Of a stretch of 64,000 nucleotides of DNA, positions 60,701-64,000 are shown piece after piece. The translations under genes were made by a program, and so were the position numbers. Under the pieces are notes generated by a model. It searched no databases, was not told the origin of the DNA, and worked only from the letters and a program-made list of their open reading frames with translations. Source of the stretch: Sphaeroforma sirkka. Its lineage: Eukaryota > Opisthokonta > Ichthyosporea > Ichthyophonida. The stretch covers positions 69,501 to 133,500 of the forward strand of contig LUCW03000005.1 in NCBI GenBank assembly GCA_001586965.3. The letters are read 5' to 3'. Each line of letters starts with the position of its first letter. Positions within the stretch are counted from its first letter, which is position 1.

Positions 60701-61877
60701 TCGACGGCACATAGGTCCCCGTCATCGCGGAGGACGACTTGGCGGTCTCGAGCGACGTGCACCCCTCCAGGTTGAGGGCCATGTGCTTGGCCATCAGGTT
60801 CTTGAACAGCGAGTGGTGCAGGTACCGGATCTGCACCTGGGCGGCGTCCACGGGCGAGCCATTCAGGGTCATGGGGAACGGGAGCACCGACATCATGGCG
60901 TCATAGTAGTCGTTGAGCTCCGTGCACAGCTCGGTAAAGTCCGGCAGCCAGGCCAGGCGTGACATCACGGCAGAGTTGATGTGGCACATGGAGGTCATGG
61001 ACGACAGCGCCTTGTTCGAGTCCATGATCGTGCTGCGGTGCATCTCTAGGGTCTCGACCTTGATGGCAGTGGCGCAGCCCTCGGCCAGGCGCTGCACGGC
61101 TCCGCAGACCGCACCCCAGGCCGGGTTCGGGGCCCGGGCCATGGCAAGAATGTCCTGCACGGCGCGCGAGCCCATCATGCAGGCGACGGGGATGCTGTAC
61201 TGTCGGAAGCCGACCATGGCGGGATGCACGAAGCTGGCCATGCGCTTGTCGTCAAACAGGCCGCTGAACGCGTCGCAGTACTCGGCCATAAAGGCCAGGC
61301 CGTGGGTGTCGGAGCCGGGAGCGAGGTGCGGGTAGACCCGAGGCCCGCCAGGGAGGTCGCCGAGACCGGCGACAGACGGGATGCCAAAGTACACCAGCGC
61401 GGCCATGAACTTCTGGTGGCCAGCAATGTTGGAGGTGTAGTTCATGGTGCTGGTCCCGGTCTCGTCGTTGACCTGGACGAAGCAGCTGGCGAGGTGGTGG
61501 ACGAGTGTCAGGAGGCGGTTGGCGGTGGACGAGGGCTTGCCGCCGGTGGCGGCGACGTAGAGCGTGAAGACCTGCATGGCCAGGTAGCGGAGCACAATGG
61601 CCATGCAGAAGGTGACGTGATAGCGATGGCCGCCACCGGTCAGCACGGCCTTCTGGTCAGCGTCGAGGTAGTACTCGATGGTGCCCACGTGCTTGATGCG
61701 GTGGAGCTCGGGGTCGGCGTTGGCCACCTCGGTCACGGCAGAGACGTAGGCGTCAACACAGGGCTTGCTGTCAAACATGACGACGCGCTGGGTGAGCGCA
61801 GCGACAAGGGGTTCCTTGAGGAGGTTGAACAGGTGGGTCGTCCCACCAAACCACTTGGAGCCGGTCTGAGCAGACAT
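57738..61877 (-). CDS. 1379-residue protein of unknown family (candidate structural protein)
   Basis: This is the largest gene in the window. Residues ~1-930 form a folded, mostly helical body (LSSMTSMCHINSAVMSRLAW, ALRYCSSGMAVESVMRGRL, GRGTPCRVTEYQFPSETLCM, AAPGYLVVPGLGWPAALLRN-like segments) without recognised motifs. Residues ~960-1060 are acidic and Tyr-rich. Residues ~1065-1290 are basic/acidic tandem repeats (SKEAAVATDPDAAEKTRA; DNA units of 75-90 bp), then a Pro/Leu-rich tail with repeats of LPPPIQGATLLDLP. The size and lone position beside the terminal repeats would suit a major virion protein; that is only a suggestion. No membrane segment, no signal peptide. Confidence 0.6.
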   Translation of the reverse strand: MSAQTGSKWFGGTTHLFNLLKEPLVAALTQRVVMFDSKPCVDAYVSAVTEVANADPELHRIKHVGTIEYYLDADQKAVLTGGGHRYHVTFCMAIVLRYLAMQVFTLYVAATGGKPSSTANRLLTLVHHLASCFVQVNDETGTSTMNYTSNIAGHQKFMAALVYFGIPSVAGLGDLPGGPRVYPHLAPGSDTHGLAFMAEYCDAFSGLFDDKRMASFVHPAMVGFRQYSIPVACMMGSRAVQDILAMARAPNPAWGAVCGAVQRLAEGCATAIKVETLEMHRSTIMDSNKALSSMTSMCHINSAVMSRLAWLPDFTELCTELNDYYDAMMSVLPFPMTLNGSPVDAAQVQIRYLHHSLFKNLMAKHMALNLEGCTSLETAKSSSAMTGTYVPSSDVACEFLALRYCSSGMAVESVMRGRLTESFAATHLADTAALADLNAALHDFRSGSYPTLVMPLLSMLEAFHFSVKGTQDRLVETYRCFAAAESWEYLQTMVEFAKHQDSRVFNDMVLGDDQGLAKARKMIDCLHSAYDSMLTVAGVPLYGTGLREVMVSTLVRVATEARPTTIFASRDRFMENIRGGKGAVPTRTRRVLPSELETMCTELASEVRLLMAADTLLALGVPRSKDGKAEAMRQAAQAANAKRPEEEQLEYPTWEKPTEPEKNALLDYLGEIVDLMPRGCWRGRGTPCRVTEYQFPSETLCMHIIKRGRNEVLQFMGIGVKPLTEGQYTNLAASLLATGVLGPKAATRPLQNFSLQAPGYLVVPGLGWPAALLRNNPQVEVCNDLVDGEMVPPPPIALRDYKVPFAAVANSVLLRTEMRSPEAIKEYAQIRALKREARDEPFRRHADRALSCLLWQVRNELKRLLESEYGQLYKPTAAEGAFAPPLPQTTRQRTLPPMTIDPLLAAQYATSTAPRPRLRGGALFKQMLDEKAAEKRARAALFAPPPVGCGVMPPSDDEFDLEEPAGGWPRLETGGYHGEEMYYEEEDDGYLEEDMADVPLQYSDPDGGYLPVPVDRTHIKKRHLDDEDDGESKKRARADDSSTRPKTTRAPKDPLRPKRRTSGGSRAGPSGTSKNKNRTKSRATVPGATEKTRAAKDADEDTSRRPKEKTRASQDSAKDADEDTSRRPKDADEDTSRRPKEAAVATDPDAAEKTRASKDTSRRSKEAAVATDPDAAEKTRASKDTSRRSKEAAVATDPVAAVATDPDAAEKTGASKDTSRRSKEAAVATDPVAPEAADAGSKDTSESTPSRKRAHDQQEDAGLKKARGEADTVDWSILPSPEETDALLSMHLAQGATLLPDLPPLPPLSSLPPPIQGATLLDLPQSTSPPDPSASSLPPPIQDATLLDLPPLQASPTLPCGLPDSLPPLPSLADYHKIA

Positions 61878-62320
61878 TTTGGGAGTTTGGGAGTTTGGGG
61901 GTTTGAACGTTTGAGCGTTGGGGATTGTATTGTGAACTTGAAGTCTACAATAAAATTGTGACGGATAAAAGTATTAAGTTGCTAACTTTATACAAATTCT
62001 GCCGGCGGGGGGTAAGAAAACTTTTCGCTAGAGGGGAAGTCGAGATCGCCGCGGGTGGTGTGAGAAGTCTATATTGCCACAGCGAAAAGGCTAGAGATAA
62101 CCAAGTTCCGAGTAACCGTATATGGTAATAGCTAGTGTTTTCTGCACCAATGGAATGCACACATCTCTACTCTTTGGGCCCGCCATATGGCCAAATATGG
62201 AAGGTCTGAGACGGGAAAAAACGGGCGAGCACTGGCTGGAATGGACCAATGGAAATGTCCATCAACCAGAGCAGATCCATCGTACTAGCTTTCGCGAGCA
62301 ATGATTGGTTCCCGGGCGAT
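61878..62320. other. Upstream region of the large gene
   Basis: A GTTTGGGAGTTTGGGGGTTT tract lies directly before the start codon, then A/T-rich DNA, then single-copy sequence. No gene is convincing. A partial unit of the 91-bp repeat (TTCTGCACCAATGGAATG) lies at 62139-62157. Confidence 0.5.
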
Positions 62321-62893
62321 TTCTGCGCCAATGAAATGCACGGATGCCGATGGCGTTTTAACCTGAACGTGTGCCATGGTGCGGAGACTGATTTTGTGTG
62401 ATCTGCGCCAATGAAATGGACGGAGACCGATGACGTTTTAACCTGAACATGTGCCACGAGTAGGGATGTGTAAACAATACACTTTTGCATATTCTGCGCC
62501 AATGAAATGCACGGATGCCGATGACGTTTTAACCTGAACATGTGCCACGAGTAGGGATGTGTAAACAATACACTTTTGCATATTCTGCGCCAATGAAATG
62601 CACGGATGCCGATGACGTTTTAACCTGAACATGTGCCACGAGTAGGGATGTGTAAATAATACACCTTTGCATGTTCTGCGTCAATGAAATGCACGGATGC
62701 CGATGACGTTTTAACCTGAACATGTGCCACGAGTAGGGATGTGTAAATAATACACCTTTGCATGTTCTGCGTCAATGAAATGCACGGATGCCGATGACGT
62801 TTTAACCTGAACATGTGCCACGAGTAGGGATGTAAATAATACACCTTTGCATGTTCTGCGTCAATGAAATGCACGGAGACAGATGACCTTTTA
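62321..62893. repeat. 91-bp tandem repeat array (~6-7 units)
   Basis: Units contain CAATGAAATGCACGGATGCC, GATGACGTTTTAACCTGAAC and ATGTGCCACGAGTAGGGATG. Adjacent units differ at a few bases, and outer units are more diverged. Open frames across it are repeat artefacts. Confidence 0.93.
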
Positions 62894-64000
62894 GTAAACT
62901 AGTCGATCGCCCCGCCGCCGCCAGCCCTTTCGCTGTGGGGTTGGCTCTCTGTACCCACCGCCAGCCAACTAGTCGATCGCCCCGCCGCCGCCAGCCCTTT
63001 CGCTGTGGGGTTGGCTCCTGTACCCACCGCCAGCCAACTAGTCGATCGTCATGATGGCTAGCAAATATCTCTACTAGAGATTGTGAGTCTCTGTACCCAC
63101 CGCCAGCCCTTCCGCTGTGGGGTTGGCTCCCTGTACCCACCGCCAGCCAACTATTCGATCGCCCCGCCACCGCCAGCCCTTTTCGCTGTGGGGTTGGCTC
63201 CCTGTACCCACCGCCAGCCCTTTCGCTGTGGGGTTGGCTCCCTGTACCCACCGCCAGCCCTTCCGTTGTGGGGTTGGCTCTCTGTACCCACCGCCAGCCA
63301 ACTAGTCGATCGCCCCGCCGCCGCCAGCCCTTTTCGCTGTGGGTTGGCTCTCTGTACCCACTGCCAGCCAACTAGTCGATCGCCCCGCTGCCGCCAGCCC
63401 TTTCGCTGTGGGGTTGGCTCCTGTACCCACCGCCAGCCAACTATTCGATCGCCCCGCTGCCGCCAGCCCTTCCGCTGTGGGTTGGCTCTCTGTACCCACC
63501 GCCAGCCAACTAGTCGATCGCCCCGCCGCCGCCAGCCCTTCCGCTGTGGGGTTGGCTCTCTGTACCCACCGCCAGCCAACTAGTCGATCGCCCCGCCACC
63601 GCCAGCCCTTCCGCTGTGGGGTTGGCTCTCTGTACCCACCGCCAGCCAACTAGTCGATCGCCCCGCCACCGCCAGCCCTTCCGCTGTGGGTTGGCTCTCT
63701 GTACCCACCGCCAGCCAACTAGTCGATCGCCCCGCCACCGCCAGCCCTTCCGCTGTGGGGTTGGCTCTCTGTACCCACCGCCAGCCCTTCCGCTGTGGAG
63801 TTGGCTCCCTGTACCCACCGCCAGCTAACTAGTCGATCGTCATGATGGCTAGCAAATATCTCTACTAGAGATTGTGAGTCTCTGTACCCACCGCCAGCCC
63901 TTCCGCTGTGGGGTTGGCTCTCTGTACCCACCGCCAGCCAACTAGTCGATCGCCCCGCCACCGCCAGCCCTTCCGCTGTGGGGTTGGCTCCCTGTACCCA
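62894..64000. repeat. ~70-bp and 40-bp GC-rich tandem repeats reaching the window end
   Basis: The ~70-bp unit has CAACTAGTCGATCGCCCCGC, then CGCCAGCCCTTCCGCTGTGG and GGTTGGCTCTCTGTACCCAC. Some units lack the CTAGTCGATCG part and are ~40 bp. A separate insert (TCATGATGGCTAGCAAATAT then a small ATCTCT/AGAGAT stem) occurs at 63049-63087 and 63840-63878, 791 bp apart, pointing to a longer repeat unit. The array is not finished at 64000. Confidence 0.93.

Noticed and set aside
62894-64000. Plus- and minus-strand frames encoding LCTHRQP- or REPTPQRKGW-type peptides
   Set aside because: These are translations of ~70-bp tandem repeats that change frame between units; no start context or non-repeat domain.
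1-64000. tRNA or rRNA genes
   Set aside because: No cloverleaf-like or rRNA-like conserved segments were noticed by eye; a covariance-model scan would be needed to exclude them.
1-64000. Bacterial or phage origin, suggested by the YadA-like repeats and S74 domains
   Set aside because: No ribosome-binding sites or operon spacing; TATA boxes, RBR, RING, BTB-like, ankyrin, XPG and MSV199 proteins point to a virus of a eukaryote.

Overview
The window looks like part of the genome of a large double-stranded DNA virus of a protist or alga, in the nucleocytoplasmic (giant) virus style. I cannot name the genus. The evidence is intron-free, closely packed genes on both strands; TATA boxes rather than bacterial ribosome sites; short A/T-rich gaps between GC-rich genes; and a set of families typical of giant viruses: a Fanzor/TnpB-like nuclease, MSV199 plus T5orf172 proteins, an FEN1/XPG nuclease, an XPD/DinG-type helicase, ankyrin, BTB-like, RING and RING-between-RING proteins, and beta-roll fibres with S74 chaperone domains. 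No rRNA, tRNA or CRISPR array was seen. No capsid gene was recognised with confidence. The last ~1.7 kb is tandem repeats that run off the window, which suggests a subterminal or terminal region.

Layout. 0-2.3 kb: the end of a Fanzor-like gene with a perfect hairpin, then an EEP-nuclease cassette. 2.3-8.6 kb: two beta-roll fibre loci around a RING gene. 9-12 kb: a same-strand ART-Fic-ART cluster (two ADP-ribosyltransferase-like proteins around a Fic protein). 12-20 kb: membrane-anchored enzymes (GH114-like, pectate lyase PL3-like), anchor-only small proteins and two more RING-like genes. 20-26 kb: near-identical MSV199/T5orf172 genes separated and flanked by three unrelated tandem arrays that all have a 22-bp unit, plus gene-end relics. 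26-31 kb: two jelly-roll lyase-like genes, a fibre gene and a TIM-barrel glycosidase-like gene. 32-38 kb: a duplicated helical gene family around a 1005-residue protein with eighteen exact 34-residue repeats. 39-43 kb: relics, an 83-bp array and a second EEP cassette. 43-50 kb: a compact, core-like block (XPG nuclease, membrane proteins, ankyrin protein, helicase). 50-57.5 kb: a 729-residue fibre, two more ART-like genes, an RBR ligase-like protein and an anchored purple-acid-phosphatase-like enzyme. 57.7-61.9 kb: a 1379-residue unrecognised protein. 62.3-64 kb: 91-bp and ~70-bp tandem repeats.

Three themes connect the genes. First, surface architecture: trimeric beta-roll fibres, and enzymes on a signal-anchor plus low-complexity stalk, probably for glycan attachment or wall penetration. 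Second, host control: four ART-fold proteins, one Fic protein and several ubiquitin-type zinc-finger proteins. Third, rearrangement: many genes occur in pairs, and clipped gene ends lie beside a dispersed A/T-rich repeat. Several genes look broken about once; they are described as such and not reconstructed.
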